A stretch of DNA of 64,000 bases from an uncultured Euryhalocaulis sp. (GCA_913055605.1 CAJXKJ010000006.1:1-64000); one strand, 5' to 3'; positions 1 through 11,102 are shown, numbered from the stretch's first letter. Numbers and translations: made by a program. Notes: a model not told the origin generated them from the letters alone.

Positions 1-780
<780 letters not shown>

Positions 781-791
781 GCGGGTGCGCC

Positions 792-1133
792 CTAGTCCTC
801 GTCGTTGGCGGACTCGGCCGGAGCCGGCTCGGTCTTGGAGCGGACCTCGGTGACCGTGCTGCGGACCACGCGGACGCGCACGCCCTCGGCCAGCTCCACC
901 GTCAGCTCCGTGTCCGCGACCTTCACCACCTTGCCGATCATGCCGCCGCCGGTGACGACGACATCGCCGCGGCGCAGCCCGTCGACCATGGAGCGGTGTT
1001 CTTTCATGCGCTTCTGCTGGGGCCGGATCAGCAGGAACCAGAAAACGGCGAAGATCAGGATCAGCGGCAGAATCTGCATCACCATCCCGGTCCCCCCGGC
1101 GGCGGCTGCCGCGAAAGCGGGCGCAAAAGACAT
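792..1133 (-). CDS. yajC: Preprotein translocase subunit YajC
   Basis: 113 aa, one TM helix followed by RPQQKRMKEHRSMVDGLRRGDVVVTGGGMIGKV; adjacent to secD. Confidence 0.95.
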   Translation of the reverse strand: MSFAPAFAAAAAGGTGMVMQILPLILIFAVFWFLLIRPQQKRMKEHRSMVDGLRRGDVVVTGGGMIGKVVKVADTELTVELAEGVRVRVVRSTVTEVRSKTEPAPAESANDED

Positions 1134-1237
1134 GAAAGCTCCAAGCGTCAGGCACCCGGAAGGGGCGCGGCGTCATTACGAATTCGCGGCTTATATAGGG
1201 CTGAAGCGGCCGTGACAAAGCCGCGATCACGCCGGTG

Positions 1238-2299
1238 TTACGCAGGCGGCAGATAGCGCATCGGGTCGACCGGCTCGACGCCGTTGCGCACCTCGAAATG
1301 AAGCTGCGGCGAATTGACCGATCCGGTCTGGCCGACCTCCGCGATCGTCTGCCCCGCCTGCACCCGCGCGCCCTCGGCGACCAGCAGCCGACGGTTGTGG
1401 GCGTAAGCGGTGATGAAGCCGTCGTCGTGCTTCACCAGAATCAGCTCGCCATAACCGGCCAGCTCGTTCCCCGAATACACGACCGACCCGCCCGCGGCCG
1501 CCTTCACCGGCGACCCGGCGGCGGCGCGGATATTCACCCCGTCGTTGCGCTGGCCGCGCGACTTGGGCCCGAAATCGGAAATGATCTCCCCCTGGATCGG
1601 CCAGGAGAACCGGCCCGGCGTTCCCGTCGCCTGGCGGGTGGAGGTCACCGCCGGGGCGTCCGGCGCCGCCTCCCCCACCGCCGGCGCGCGCGGGGCCGGG
1701 GCGCCGCCCGGCGAAGGCGTGGGCGTGCGGCCGCCGGCCTGCGGCCCCAGCCCGCCGTCCGGCAGTTCGGGCAGGATCAGCACCTGGCCGGCGCGCAGAT
1801 TGTCCGGGTCCTCGATATAGTTCAGCAGCAGCAGCGAGGGCATGTCGACATTGGCGGCCAGCGCGATCTCGCTGACCGTATCGCCCGGCCGCACCGTATA
1901 GGTCGGCCATTGCGGCAGGATCAGCGTGCGGCCGACGATCAGCGTGTAAGGCGGCGACAGATCGTTCGCCTCGATCACCTGCTCCAGCGTCAGACGGTAT
2001 TGCTCGGTCAGGGAGAACAGCGTGTCGCCCGGCTGGATCACCACGCTGGACGGCCGCTCCGGCAGGATCACTGCCGGCGACGAATCCCGACGGCCGGATT
2101 GCCGCACCGGTTCGGGCGGCGGCGGTGTCAGGATGCGGGACTGGGCGACGCCGCCCTGGGGGCTGGCCGTGCGATAGTCGATATCCGGCGGCGTTCCCCG
2201 CGCCTTGCGGTGATCGATCGGGGCGGTCGGGCCGTTCGCGACACACCCGGCGAGACCCGCGGCCACGATAATGGCGACGATATGCGCGAGGCGACGCAT
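1238..2299 (-). CDS. LysM-repeat / M23 family metallopeptidase lipoprotein (NlpD/EnvC-like)
   Basis: 353 aa; lipobox LAGC; two LysM segments (VVIQPGDTLFSLTEQYRLT, YTVRPGDTVSEIALAANV); C-terminal M23 domain (NDGVNIRAAAGSPVKAAAGGSVVYSG...HLHFEVRNG-like end). Confidence 0.9.
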   Translation of the reverse strand: MRRLAHIVAIIVAAGLAGCVANGPTAPIDHRKARGTPPDIDYRTASPQGGVAQSRILTPPPPEPVRQSGRRDSSPAVILPERPSSVVIQPGDTLFSLTEQYRLTLEQVIEANDLSPPYTLIVGRTLILPQWPTYTVRPGDTVSEIALAANVDMPSLLLLNYIEDPDNLRAGQVLILPELPDGGLGPQAGGRTPTPSPGGAPAPRAPAVGEAAPDAPAVTSTRQATGTPGRFSWPIQGEIISDFGPKSRGQRNDGVNIRAAAGSPVKAAAGGSVVYSGNELAGYGELILVKHDDGFITAYAHNRRLLVAEGARVQAGQTIAEVGQTGSVNSPQLHFEVRNGVEPVDPMRYLPPA

Positions 2300-2358
2300 C
2301 GCGACTCCAGCTTCCCTGAAAGCCCGATCATTGCCGCTTATGCTTAATCGAACGCTAA

Positions 2359-2380
2359 GGGCGGGCGCTGTGGCCCGCCC
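2359..2380 (-). terminator. GC-rich hairpin between clpA and the M23 peptidase gene
   Basis: GGGCGGGC-GCTGTG-GCCCGCCC downstream of the clpA stop on the minus strand. Confidence 0.45.
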
Positions 2381-2439
2381 TCTAAAGGCGAAAGACGGGC
2401 GGGAGCGCCGCTGAAACGGCGCCCCCGCGTTCCTGACCG

Positions 2440-4773
2440 CTAGTCGACCAGTTCCTTCTTGCCTTTTTTCGAGCCCGACTTGGCCGGACGCTTCGATTTC
2501 AGCGTCTCCATGTCGGTCAGCTTGAAGGCCAGCTTGGAGGAGTCCTCGGGATCGACGTCGATCTCGACCACCCCGCCCTTCTGCAGCTTGCCGAACAGGA
2601 TCTCGTCGGCCAGCGGCTTCTTGATCGAGTCCTGGATGACGCGGCCGAGCGGCCGTGCGCCGAACTTCTCGTCATAGCCGCGTTCCGCCAGCCAGTGCGT
2701 GGCCGCGGGCGTCAGCTCGAACGTGATGTTGCGGTCGGACAGCTGGGCCTCCAGCTGCAGCACGAACTTCTCGACCACCTGGGCGATGATCTCCGGCGTC
2801 AGCGGACCGAAGCCGATGACCGCGTCCAGACGGTTGCGGAACTCCGGAGAGAACAGCCGTTCGATCGCCGCCGCGTCCTCGCCCTCGCGCCGGTCGCGGC
2901 CGAAGCCGATGGCGTTCTTGGCGTTGTCGGCGGCCCCGGCGTTGGTGGTCATGATCAGCACCACGTTGCGGAAGTCGATCTTCTTGCCGTTCGTGTCGGT
3001 CAGCGTGCCGTGGTCCATGACCTGCAGCAGCACGTTGAACAGGTCCGGATGGGCCTTCTCGATCTCGTCCAGCAGCAGCACGGAGTGCGGATGCTGGTCG
3101 ATCGCGTCGGTCAGCAGGCCGCCCTGGTCATAGCCGACATAGCCCGGCGGCGCGCCGATCAGACGCGATACGGTGTGCCGCTCCATATATTCCGACATGT
3201 CGAACCGGGTCAGCTCGACGCCCAGCGTATTGGCCAGCTGCCGCGCCACTTCGGTCTTGCCGACGCCCGTGGGGCCGGAGAACAGATAGCAGCCGATCGG
3301 CTTTTCCGGCTCCCGCAGCCCGGCGCGCGCCAGCTTGATGGCGGACGACAGCTGCTCGATCGCCGGGTCCTGGCCGAACACGACCCGCTTCAGGTCGTCG
3401 CCCAGCGTCTGCAGGGCAGCCGCGTCGGACTTGGTGACCTGTTTCGGCGGGATGCGGGCCATCTTGGCGACGACCGCCTCGATGTCCTTCACGCCCACCG
3501 TCTTCTTCCGGCGCGACGGGGTCTTCAGCATCTCGCTCGCCCCCGCCTCGTCGATCACGTCGATCGCCTTGTCGGGCAGCTTGCGGTCCGACATGTAGCG
3601 CGACGACAGGTTCACCGCGGTGCGGATCGCGTCGTTGGTGTAGCGCACCCGGTGGAAGTCCTCGAAATAGGGCTTCAGCCCCATCAGGATTTTCACCGTG
3701 TCGGGCTCGGACGGCTCGTTCACGTCGATCTTCTGGAAGCGCCGCGCCAGCGCGCGGTCCTTCTCGAAATGCTGGCGGAACTCCTTGAACGTCGTGGAGC
3801 CCATGCAGCGCAGCTGGCCGCTCTGCAGCGCCGGTTTCAGCAGGTTGGAGGCGTCCATCGCCCCGCCGCTGGTCGCCCCGGCGCCGATCACGGTGTGGAT
3901 CTCGTCAATGAAGAGGATGGCGCCGGGATAACCTTCCAGCTCCTTCACCACGGCTTTCAGCCGCTCCTCGAAATCGCCGCGGTAACGCGTGCCGGCCAGC
4001 AGCGCGCCCATGTCGAGCGCAAAGATGGTGTTGTCCTCCAGGACCTCCGGCACTTCGCTCTCGACGATCTTGCGGGCCAGGCCCTCGGCGATGGCGGTCT
4101 TGCCGACGCCCGGGTCGCCGACCAGCAGCGGATTGTTCTTCCGCCGCCGGCACAGGATCTGGATCGCGCGCTCGACCTCCGCCTCGCGTCCGATCAGCGG
4201 GTCGACCCCGCCTTCGGCCGCCTTGCGGTTCAGGTTGACGCAATAGGCCTCCAGCGCCTCCGCGCCGGTCTTCACCGACTCGTCGCCTTCGGTCTCCTGC
4301 GCGCCGCGCACCGGCCGCGCCTGACCGGCCCCGGGCCGCTTGGCGATGCCGTGGCTGATATAATTGACCGCGTCGAACCGGCTCATGTCCTGCTGCTGCA
4401 GGAAATAGACGGCGTGGCTTTCGCGTTCGGGGAAGATCGCGGCCAGCACATGGGCGCCCGTCACCTCGTCCCGTCCGGAGGACTGGACGTGGATGACCGC
4501 GCGCTGGATCACGCGCTGGAAGCCGGCGGTCGGCTTGGCGTCCTCGTCGCCCGAGACCGCCAGATTGGCGTGCTCGACATCGACATAGGCTGTCAGATCT
4601 TCGCGGAGTTCTTCGAGATCCACCTCGCAGGCCCGCATCACCGCGGCCGCGTCGGGGTCGTCGATCAGCGCCAATAAGAGGTGTTCGAGCGTCGCATATT
4701 CGTGCCCGCGTTCATTGGCGCAGCCGATGGCGCGGTGGAGTGTTTCTTCCAGGCCAGGCGAGAATGAGGGCAC
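2440..4773 (-). CDS. clpA: ATP-dependent Clp protease ATP-binding subunit ClpA
   Basis: 777 aa; two AAA modules ([30 protein letters not shown]); Clp-N domain; next to clpS. Confidence 0.97.
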   Translation of the reverse strand: MPSFSPGLEETLHRAIGCANERGHEYATLEHLLLALIDDPDAAAVMRACEVDLEELREDLTAYVDVEHANLAVSGDEDAKPTAGFQRVIQRAVIHVQSSGRDEVTGAHVLAAIFPERESHAVYFLQQQDMSRFDAVNYISHGIAKRPGAGQARPVRGAQETEGDESVKTGAEALEAYCVNLNRKAAEGGVDPLIGREAEVERAIQILCRRRKNNPLLVGDPGVGKTAIAEGLARKIVESEVPEVLEDNTIFALDMGALLAGTRYRGDFEERLKAVVKELEGYPGAILFIDEIHTVIGAGATSGGAMDASNLLKPALQSGQLRCMGSTTFKEFRQHFEKDRALARRFQKIDVNEPSEPDTVKILMGLKPYFEDFHRVRYTNDAIRTAVNLSSRYMSDRKLPDKAIDVIDEAGASEMLKTPSRRKKTVGVKDIEAVVAKMARIPPKQVTKSDAAALQTLGDDLKRVVFGQDPAIEQLSSAIKLARAGLREPEKPIGCYLFSGPTGVGKTEVARQLANTLGVELTRFDMSEYMERHTVSRLIGAPPGYVGYDQGGLLTDAIDQHPHSVLLLDEIEKAHPDLFNVLLQVMDHGTLTDTNGKKIDFRNVVLIMTTNAGAADNAKNAIGFGRDRREGEDAAAIERLFSPEFRNRLDAVIGFGPLTPEIIAQVVEKFVLQLEAQLSDRNITFELTPAATHWLAERGYDEKFGARPLGRVIQDSIKKPLADEILFGKLQKGGVVEIDVDPEDSSKLAFKLTDMETLKSKRPAKSGSKKGKKELVD

Positions 4774-4807
4774 GTCTCACACCTCCGTTTTAGAACAAAT
4801 CAGCGAG

Positions 4808-5137
4808 CTAGACCTTCTCCATCGTGCATTGCAGCGGATGTTGCGCACGCCGCGCAGCGTCCACCACCTGGACGACTTTCGTTTCGGCCACTTCGTACGT
4901 GTACACGCCGCATACTCCCACACCGTTCTGGTGCACGTGCAGCATGATGCGAGTCGCGTCTTCTGACGACTTGTTGAAAACCTGCTGCAGGATGGCGACG
5001 ACGAATTCCATCGGCGTGTAGTCGTCGTTGAGCAGCAGGACACGGTACATCGACGGCCGCTTGGTTTTCGGCCGGACCTTCGTCGCAACGCCAGTGTTGC
5101 GACCTGGATCGTTCGTGTCCCGTTTCTTTTCGGACAT
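4808..5137 (-). CDS. clpS: ATP-dependent Clp protease adaptor ClpS
   Basis: 109 aa; [25 protein letters not shown] ... [24 protein letters not shown]. Confidence 0.97.
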   Translation of the reverse strand: MSEKKRDTNDPGRNTGVATKVRPKTKRPSMYRVLLLNDDYTPMEFVVAILQQVFNKSSEDATRIMLHVHQNGVGVCGVYTYEVAETKVVQVVDAARRAQHPLQCTMEKV

Positions 5138-5221
5138 TGGTACCGCGACTCACATCGTCCCTCGGCATTATTAAATAGGCGCCAGGGGGCGCTCGAAAAG
5201 TGGGCAGACTGCGAAGCGGAC

Positions 5222-5250
5222 GAAAAAGGCCCGGCGCGAGCGCCGGGCCT
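5222..5250 (-). terminator. Intrinsic terminator of the phasin gene
   Basis: Inverted repeat AGGCCCGGCG-CGAG-CGCCGGGCCT; on the minus strand the stem is followed by a T-run (AAAAA at 5223-5227 on +). Confidence 0.85.
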
Positions 5251-5291
5251 GTTCACGTGGCGCCGTTTTTTGAACGGCGATCCGCGACATT

Positions 5292-5786
5292 CTACCGGCC
5301 TGCCGCCTGAAGCTGGTCCATCGCGACGACGGCGCGATCATTGATCGGCTTCCAGGCGTCCTTCATGGCCGCGGCCGCCATGTCGGCAGTCTTGGCCATT
5401 TCCGCCATGTAGGAGTCCAGCGCCGACTTGTAGAAGTCGGCCTGCATCTCGATCGCTTCCTGGATGCTCTTCACCGACGCCATCGACTTGGCGGCTTCCA
5501 TACCGTCTTCCATCGACTTCTTGGCGTAGGCGGACACGCTGGAATTGATCTTCTCGGCGCCCTGCGTGGCGGCGGTGAAGCTGGCGATCACAGCGTCGAG
5601 GTTGCCCTTGCTGTATTCGCTCATCTCGCCGAACGCGGCGGCCGAACGTTCGAAGCCTTCCTTGAACGCCGTTTGGCCGGCGTCCGTGAATGCATACACG
5701 CCGGTGTCGGCGGCGGATTTCGCCTTCGACGCCGTCTTCTTGGTGGCGGTGGCGACCTTTTCCGCCGCTTCCTTGGTCTCAGCCAT
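5292..5786 (-). CDS. Phasin family protein
   Basis: 164 aa, Ala/Lys-rich helical protein; GVYAFTDAGQTAFKEGFERSAAAFGEMSEYSKGNLDAVIASFTAATQGAEKINSS is typical of phasins. Confidence 0.9.
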   Translation of the reverse strand: MAETKEAAEKVATATKKTASKAKSAADTGVYAFTDAGQTAFKEGFERSAAAFGEMSEYSKGNLDAVIASFTAATQGAEKINSSVSAYAKKSMEDGMEAAKSMASVKSIQEAIEMQADFYKSALDSYMAEMAKTADMAAAAMKDAWKPINDRAVVAMDQLQAAGR

Positions 5787-6185
5787 CGGTGTGCCTACCC
5801 TTCTTCCTGGTGCGAAACACCGGCCCGCGGGCGGGGGCCTGGGGCCAGCCTCCCCTCAGTCAGGGGAGCGGTGTTCGCAATTGCACAAAACTGTGTCCCT
5901 GCGATGAAGGCAGCTGCGTTTCCGGCCTTCGAATTCCTAGGTAGGGCGATTGTGCGAATGCGTCAAGATTTATTGTGCAGTGCAACATGCGATCTGCAGC
6001 AATGAATTGCGGCTGGCCCTCTGGCGCTGGGCGCAAATTGTGCATTATCCTGCCCGGACACCTATGGGGAGGTGAGGCGTGTGCGAATTCGACACGCGCC
6101 GGCATGCGGGGCTCTGGGGTTTTACCGAGTGTAAATCACTCATTGTCACGATTTCGACTCGAGACGGCCTGGGAGCTGGCTAGGG

Positions 6186-7667
6186 ATGATTCGGGCGGCG
6201 ATTAAGTTTGTTGTGATTTGGCTGGCGGCCGCCTCTGCGACCGCCGGGACCGCCCTCGGCCAGCCTATAGAAGAGCGCTACGCCTCTTTCGTCGTCGATC
6301 TGGAAACCGACCGCGTGCTGCACGCCCGCAATGCGGACGAGCTGCGCTATCCCGCGTCGCTGACCAAGATGATGACGCTGTACCTCCTGTTCGACGCGCT
6401 GGAGGCCGGCGAGATCGGCTTGAACGACCAGATGATGGTCTCCCAGCGCGCGGCGGCCCAGGAGCCCTCCAAGATTTATGTGAAGGCCGGCGGCACGCTG
6501 CGCGTCGAGGACGCGATCCTGGCCCTGACGACCAAGAGCGCGAACGACGCCGCCGTGGTCATCGGCGAGCGCCTGGGCGGCTCGGTCGAGAATTTCGCGC
6601 GCATGATGACGGAAAAGTCCCGCGAGCTGGGCATGACCCGCACGCGCTGGCGCAATCCGAACGGCCTGCCGGACGAGGCGCAGGTCACCACCGCCCGCGA
6701 TCTGGCCAAGCTGGGCGAGGCGCTGTTCCGCGACCACCCGACCTACTACGCCTATTTCAAGGCGACCGAATTCCGCTACGGCAACGTCACCTACCGCAAC
6801 CACAACCGCCTGCTGGCGAATATGGACGGGGTGGAAGGCGTGGACGGGATCAAGACCGGCTATATCCGCGCCGCCGGCTACAACCTGGTGACCAGCGCCG
6901 AACGCGACGGCCGCCGGATCGTGGCGGTCGTGCTGGGCGGCTCCACCAGCCGCGTGCGCGACGCCCATATGGCCGATCTGGTCCAGCAGGCCTTTGTCGC
7001 GCTGGAAGCCGACGAGCCGGAGCCCATCCTGGTCGCCACGCTGTCGCCGACCGGCGAGCCGCTGTCGCATCTGAAGGGCGCGCCGCTGTCCGATCCGGAG
7101 ACCGAGCGCGCCAACGCCCTGGAACAGGAACAGACCATCGCGCTGGCCTCGCTGGAGCTGTCGCGCCCCGCCGAGCAGGGCGACGCCTCCGCCGACCGCG
7201 GTGTGCGAATCGTCTTCGCCGACACCGCCGGCGCTCCGGCCCCGGAAGAGAAGGCCAAAGAGGTCCCGGCCACCGTGCAGCCCGTCGTGCTGCGCATGCC
7301 GGCCGAGCCGGACCCCAAGGAGCCCGAGCGCGAACCGGCCCTGCGCACCGCCCTGCGCGCCGAGAGCGACGAGGAATTCGGTCCCGGCTGGCAGATCATG
7401 GAAAATCACGGCGAGTTCGCCGGCTGGCAGATCCAGGTCGGCGCCTATCGCGATCAGGACAAGGCGCAGGACCGCCTGAGCCAGCTGGAGGCGATGGCCC
7501 TGACCGTGCTGGCCGGCGCGGCCAGCCATATCGAGAACGCGACCGTCAACGACGCAAGCTGGTACCGCGCGCGGTTCGCCGGCCTGTCCGAAAAGGCGGC
7601 CCGCGAGGCCTGCGCCACGCTGACGGCGTCCGGCGACGGCTGCTTTACCGTTCGCCCGAACACCTGA
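6186..7667 (+). CDS. D-alanyl-D-alanine carboxypeptidase (S11) with C-terminal SPOR domain
   Basis: 493 aa; SLTKMMTLYLLFDAL (SxxK), KSANDAA (SxN-type), DGIKTGYI (KTG); C-terminal WQIQVGAYRDQDKAQDRL SPOR-like. Confidence 0.92.
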   Translation: MIRAAIKFVVIWLAAASATAGTALGQPIEERYASFVVDLETDRVLHARNADELRYPASLTKMMTLYLLFDALEAGEIGLNDQMMVSQRAAAQEPSKIYVKAGGTLRVEDAILALTTKSANDAAVVIGERLGGSVENFARMMTEKSRELGMTRTRWRNPNGLPDEAQVTTARDLAKLGEALFRDHPTYYAYFKATEFRYGNVTYRNHNRLLANMDGVEGVDGIKTGYIRAAGYNLVTSAERDGRRIVAVVLGGSTSRVRDAHMADLVQQAFVALEADEPEPILVATLSPTGEPLSHLKGAPLSDPETERANALEQEQTIALASLELSRPAEQGDASADRGVRIVFADTAGAPAPEEKAKEVPATVQPVVLRMPAEPDPKEPEREPALRTALRAESDEEFGPGWQIMENHGEFAGWQIQVGAYRDQDKAQDRLSQLEAMALTVLAGAASHIENATVNDASWYRARFAGLSEKAAREACATLTASGDGCFTVRPNT

Positions 7668-7747
7668 TCCCCTAGCTGATCCCCTGACCGATAGCGGCGG
7701 CGCGGCGCGGCCGTTAGACTCCCTCGCCCATGCGCGGGAGGTGAGTC

Positions 7748-8161
7748 ATGGCCATTACCGGCGGCTGTCTGTGCGGGTCCGTCCGCTATGAGATCGACGC
7801 GGCGCCGATCGTCTGCCGCACCTGCTGGTGCCGCTTCTGCCAGAAGATCGGCGCCGGCGGGCCGAGCGTGAATGTCGGCTTCCCCGTGGACCGCACAACG
7901 ATAAGCGGCGCGCTGACCGACTATCCGAGCACGGCGGACAGCGGCAACGCGATGCACCGGCGCTTCTGCCCGGCGTGCGGCGTGCATCTGTTCAGCGAGG
8001 CCGAGGCCCGGCCGAATCTGATCTTCGTGCGCGCCGGAACGCTGGACGATCCGGAAATCGCGAAGCCCGAGATCACGATCTGGACCGCCGAAGCCCCGTC
8101 CTGGGCCTGCATCGATTCGGAAATCCCGAGCCTTGAGGGCCAGCCGCCCGCGCCGAAATAG
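7748..8161 (+). CDS. GFA (glutathione-dependent formaldehyde-activating) family protein
   Basis: 137 aa; GGCLCGSVRYEI...CRTCWCRFCQK...FCPACGVHLFSE Zn-binding cysteines. Confidence 0.9.
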   Translation: MAITGGCLCGSVRYEIDAAPIVCRTCWCRFCQKIGAGGPSVNVGFPVDRTTISGALTDYPSTADSGNAMHRRFCPACGVHLFSEAEARPNLIFVRAGTLDDPEIAKPEITIWTAEAPSWACIDSEIPSLEGQPPAPK

Positions 8162-8181
8162 GCCCCCACCAAACGGACAGC

Positions 8182-9060
8182 CTAGAACGGCAGCGTGCGC
8201 CCTTCGAGCATCGGCAGTTTCAGCGCGATGACCAGATCGCGCAGCTCCTGCCGCGCGGCGATATGGCTCATGGTGAAGCGCACCGTGCTGCCCTGATCGG
8301 TCAGGTCCAGCAGGGTCAGTCCCTTCGGGAACAGCTCGCGATAGATCACGCGCTCCGAGAAGCCCGGGGCCAGCCGGAAGCCGACCTTCTTGGACAGCGC
8401 GTTCAGACCGCCGCCGACGCGGCGCTTGTTGCGCGCGTCCAGCGACGACATGCGGTTGCGCATCACGATCCAGTCGATCGGCTTCTTCTCGCGCGCGGCC
8501 TTGTGCTTGCGGCTGTTCCAGACCAGCTCGGCGTACAGGCTCGGTCGCTTCACCTCGAAGGTCGCCGGATCGACGGCGGCCAGCAGGTCGAAGTCCACAA
8601 AGGAGTCGTTGACCGGCGTGATGATGATGTCGGCCGCGCCGTGCGCCAGCCGGGACAGATTGGTGTCGCCGCCCGGCGTGTCGACGATGATGACGTCGCT
8701 GACCCGGTCCAGCTCCACGCGCGTCTCGCCCCAGATGGCGGCCTCGGCGCGCTCGGCGTCGTCCAGGCTGCGCAGCCGCGACGGCTCGATCTGAGCGGTG
8801 ACCGGCATGGCCAGCGAGACGCCGCTGCGCTCCGACCAGGCGCGGCGGTTTTCCAGATAGCGGTCCAGGCTGCGCTGGCGCACGTCCAGATCCAGCGTCG
8901 CCACGCGCAGCCCCATGCGCATCAGGGCGACGGCAAGATGGATCGCGACGGTGGACTTGCCCGCCCCGCCCTTTTCGTTGCCGACGACGATCACGAAGGC
9001 GCGCTTGGGCGGCGCGACATTGGCCGTGCGCAAACTCTCTGCGGGCAGCGGCGCGTTCAC
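8182..9060 (-). CDS. mipZ: Division-plane positioning ATPase MipZ
   Basis: ParA-type deviant Walker A (NEKGGAGKSTVAIHLAVALM) plus DLDVRQRSLDRYLENR, characteristic of MipZ. GTG start at 9060 overlaps the upstream stop (GTGA). Confidence 0.93.
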   Translation of the reverse strand: MNAPLPAESLRTANVAPPKRAFVIVVGNEKGGAGKSTVAIHLAVALMRMGLRVATLDLDVRQRSLDRYLENRRAWSERSGVSLAMPVTAQIEPSRLRSLDDAERAEAAIWGETRVELDRVSDVIIVDTPGGDTNLSRLAHGAADIIITPVNDSFVDFDLLAAVDPATFEVKRPSLYAELVWNSRKHKAAREKKPIDWIVMRNRMSSLDARNKRRVGGGLNALSKKVGFRLAPGFSERVIYRELFPKGLTLLDLTDQGSTVRFTMSHIAARQELRDLVIALKLPMLEGRTLPF

Positions 9061-9716
9061 AGCCGTTCTCCGGTGAAGTCGCCGGCCGTGCACACCGCGC
9101 CGGCCTGACGCAGACGGCCGCACAGCGCCTCGGCCTCCTGCGCGCTGGCGAAGGGCCCGGCCTTCAGCACATAGGCCGCCTCGCCGCTTTCGCGCGGCAC
9201 CGCCTCCAGCCGCGCGTCCAGCCCGGCCAGGGATTCGCCGTGGGCGGCGTTCATGCCGAACCAGGCGGCGCGGGCGGTGTCGGCGTTTGGATAGGCGCCC
9301 AGCTGCAGGGCGGAAAACAGGCTGCGCGCGCCGGACATTTCCGGGGCGGGCTCATAGGCGTCCGCGGGGGCCGGCGCGGCGGCGGCGGCCTGCACCGCTT
9401 CGGGCGTCGGCGGCGCGGGGTCCGGGCGCATTCCCGCGCCCTCCGGCTCGGCCGGTTGGGGCTGGGTCAGCGCGGCGCTCTGCACATAGGCCGCCGGCAA
9501 CGCGTCGGAGATGCGGCGCATCTCCAGTTCCAGCGCCGCCAGCCGCGCGGGATCGCCCGCGGCGGCGGCCTGAAGCTGTGCGGCGACGGTCTCGGCCAGA
9601 TAGGGCAAATCGGTCGCTGCGCCGGGCGCCGTCCGGTCGGACGCGCCCTGCGTCGCGCAAGCGCCCAGCGCCACCGCAATCGCCAGCACAGAGATTCTCG
9701 ACATGGGAATATTCAC
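9057..9716 (-). CDS. SPOR-domain protein (lipoprotein-like)
   Basis: 219 aa; N-terminal signal with GACA; C-terminal SPOR-like segment (LFSALQLGAYPNADTARAAWFGM...AYVLKAGPFASAQEAEALCGRLRQAG). Confidence 0.75.
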   Translation of the reverse strand: MNIPMSRISVLAIAVALGACATQGASDRTAPGAATDLPYLAETVAAQLQAAAAGDPARLAALELEMRRISDALPAAYVQSAALTQPQPAEPEGAGMRPDPAPPTPEAVQAAAAAPAPADAYEPAPEMSGARSLFSALQLGAYPNADTARAAWFGMNAAHGESLAGLDARLEAVPRESGEAAYVLKAGPFASAQEAEALCGRLRQAGAVCTAGDFTGERL

Positions 9717-9727
9717 CGTGATCCGGG

Positions 9728-9742
9728 TTAATTGCCGCTTAA
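9728..9742. promoter_or_regulatory. Exact CtrA-type binding site TTAA-N7-TTAA
   Basis: TTAATTGCCGCTTAA, 12 bp upstream of the SPOR-mipZ operon start and 41 bp upstream of panC. Confidence 0.65.
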
Positions 9743-9782
9743 TCCTTTCCCCCGCCCCGGCATTGCGTACATTCCGCGCGCC

Positions 9783-10676
9783 ATGACGAACGCCTCTGCT
9801 TTACCCGTCGTCCGCACCGTCGCCGCCCTGCGCGAGACGGTCGCGGGCTGGCGCGCGGCCGGCCAGTCGGTCGGGTTCGCGCCCACTATGGGCGCGCTGC
9901 ATGAAGGACATTTGTCGCTGATCGACGCGGCGCGCGGCGCGGCGGACCGGTGCGTGGCCAGCGTGTTCGTGAACCCGACCCAGTTCGGTCCGAACGAGGA
10001 TTTCGCCGCCTATCCGCGCACCGAGGACGCGGACGCGAAGCTGCTGGCCGGGCGCGGCTGCGACCTGCTCTACGCCCCTTCGGCGGACGAAATGTACCCG
10101 GCGGGCTTCGCGACGGAGATCAGCGTGTCCGGCGTGACGGAGATTTTGTGCGGGGCGAGCCGGCCCGGACATTTCGACGGCGTCGCCACCGTTGTCGCCA
10201 AGCTTTTCAATCAGGTACAGCCGGATCTTGCGGTCTTCGGCGAAAAGGATTTCCAGCAGTTGCAGGTCATCCGCCGCCTGGTCGCCGACCTCGACCTGCC
10301 CGTCCGCATCCTGTCCGCCCCGACGGTGCGGGAGGCGGACGGCCTGGCCATGTCGTCGCGCAACCGGCGGCTGACGCCGGCCCAGCGGGAGGTCGCGGCG
10401 CGGCTGAACCGGGTGCTGAAGGCGACCGCCGAGGCGCTGGCCGCCGGGGAGCCGGCCAAGCCGGTGCTGAACGCCGGGGCGGACGTGCTGAAAGAGGCCG
10501 GGTTCGACGGCGTCGATTATCTGGAGGCACGGATGGAGGACGGGCTGGCGCCGCTGCAAGAAGGCGCCGGGGGGCAGAAGGCGCGGGTGCTGGCGGCGGT
10601 GCGGCTGAACCACGACGATGGCGGCGACGTGCGCCTGATCGACAACTGGCCCTTCACCAGGCCCCAAGCTCGATAA
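9783..10676 (+). CDS. panC: Pantoate--beta-alanine ligase
   Basis: VGFAPTMGALHEGHLSLI, VFVNPTQFGPNEDF, GEKDFQQLQVIRRLV, SSRNRRL; start at MTNASALP. Confidence 0.97.
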   Translation: MTNASALPVVRTVAALRETVAGWRAAGQSVGFAPTMGALHEGHLSLIDAARGAADRCVASVFVNPTQFGPNEDFAAYPRTEDADAKLLAGRGCDLLYAPSADEMYPAGFATEISVSGVTEILCGASRPGHFDGVATVVAKLFNQVQPDLAVFGEKDFQQLQVIRRLVADLDLPVRILSAPTVREADGLAMSSRNRRLTPAQREVAARLNRVLKATAEALAAGEPAKPVLNAGADVLKEAGFDGVDYLEARMEDGLAPLQEGAGGQKARVLAAVRLNHDDGGDVRLIDNWPFTRPQAR

Positions 10677-11058
10677 GTTTCCGCTGCAGGTCGGCGGGCA
10701 GGTCGCCCCCGCCCTCGCCCGTCTTCAAATCCGCCGGAGCGTCGGCGTCGGTCAGATAGCGCCAGCCCTGGAACGGGCGGCGCAAAGCCGGTTCGGTGCG
10801 AACCAGTTTCGGCTCCAGGACGATGCGGCAGGAGGCGACGCCGTCGCGCTCGCAGGCCTCCAGGCCCAGAACGGTCTGGCGGCATTGCACGACGCCCTTG
10901 ATGACCCAGTAGAGCGAGCCGCCGGCGAGGATCTCCTCGCCCCTTCGGGGCGTCTGGCGAGTGACGTGGGTCTGGCGCTTCTTCCGGGTGGAGACCCAGC
11001 GCTCCAGATCGTCGACCGTGTCGACGCCGACGCAGAGCTTGATGAGGTGAAGCGGCAT
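10654..11058 (-). CDS. DUF1489 family protein
   Basis: 134 aa; MPLHLIKLCVGVDTVDDLERWV...GGSLYWVIKGVVQCRQ...; 3' end overlaps panC convergently by 23 bp. Confidence 0.8.
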   Translation of the reverse strand: MPLHLIKLCVGVDTVDDLERWVSTRKKRQTHVTRQTPRRGEEILAGGSLYWVIKGVVQCRQTVLGLEACERDGVASCRIVLEPKLVRTEPALRRPFQGWRYLTDADAPADLKTGEGGGDLPADLQRKLIELGAW

Positions 11059-11102
11059 GGCCCCGAAATAAAAGGGCCGCGCCGCCTCGCCAAGGGCTTC
11101 GT

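Noticed and set aside
2695-4677. 660-aa plus-strand ORF opposite clpA
   Set aside because: Antisense open frame produced by GC-rich codon bias; Arg/His/Gln/Leu-rich with no domain signature, while the minus strand encodes clear ClpA.
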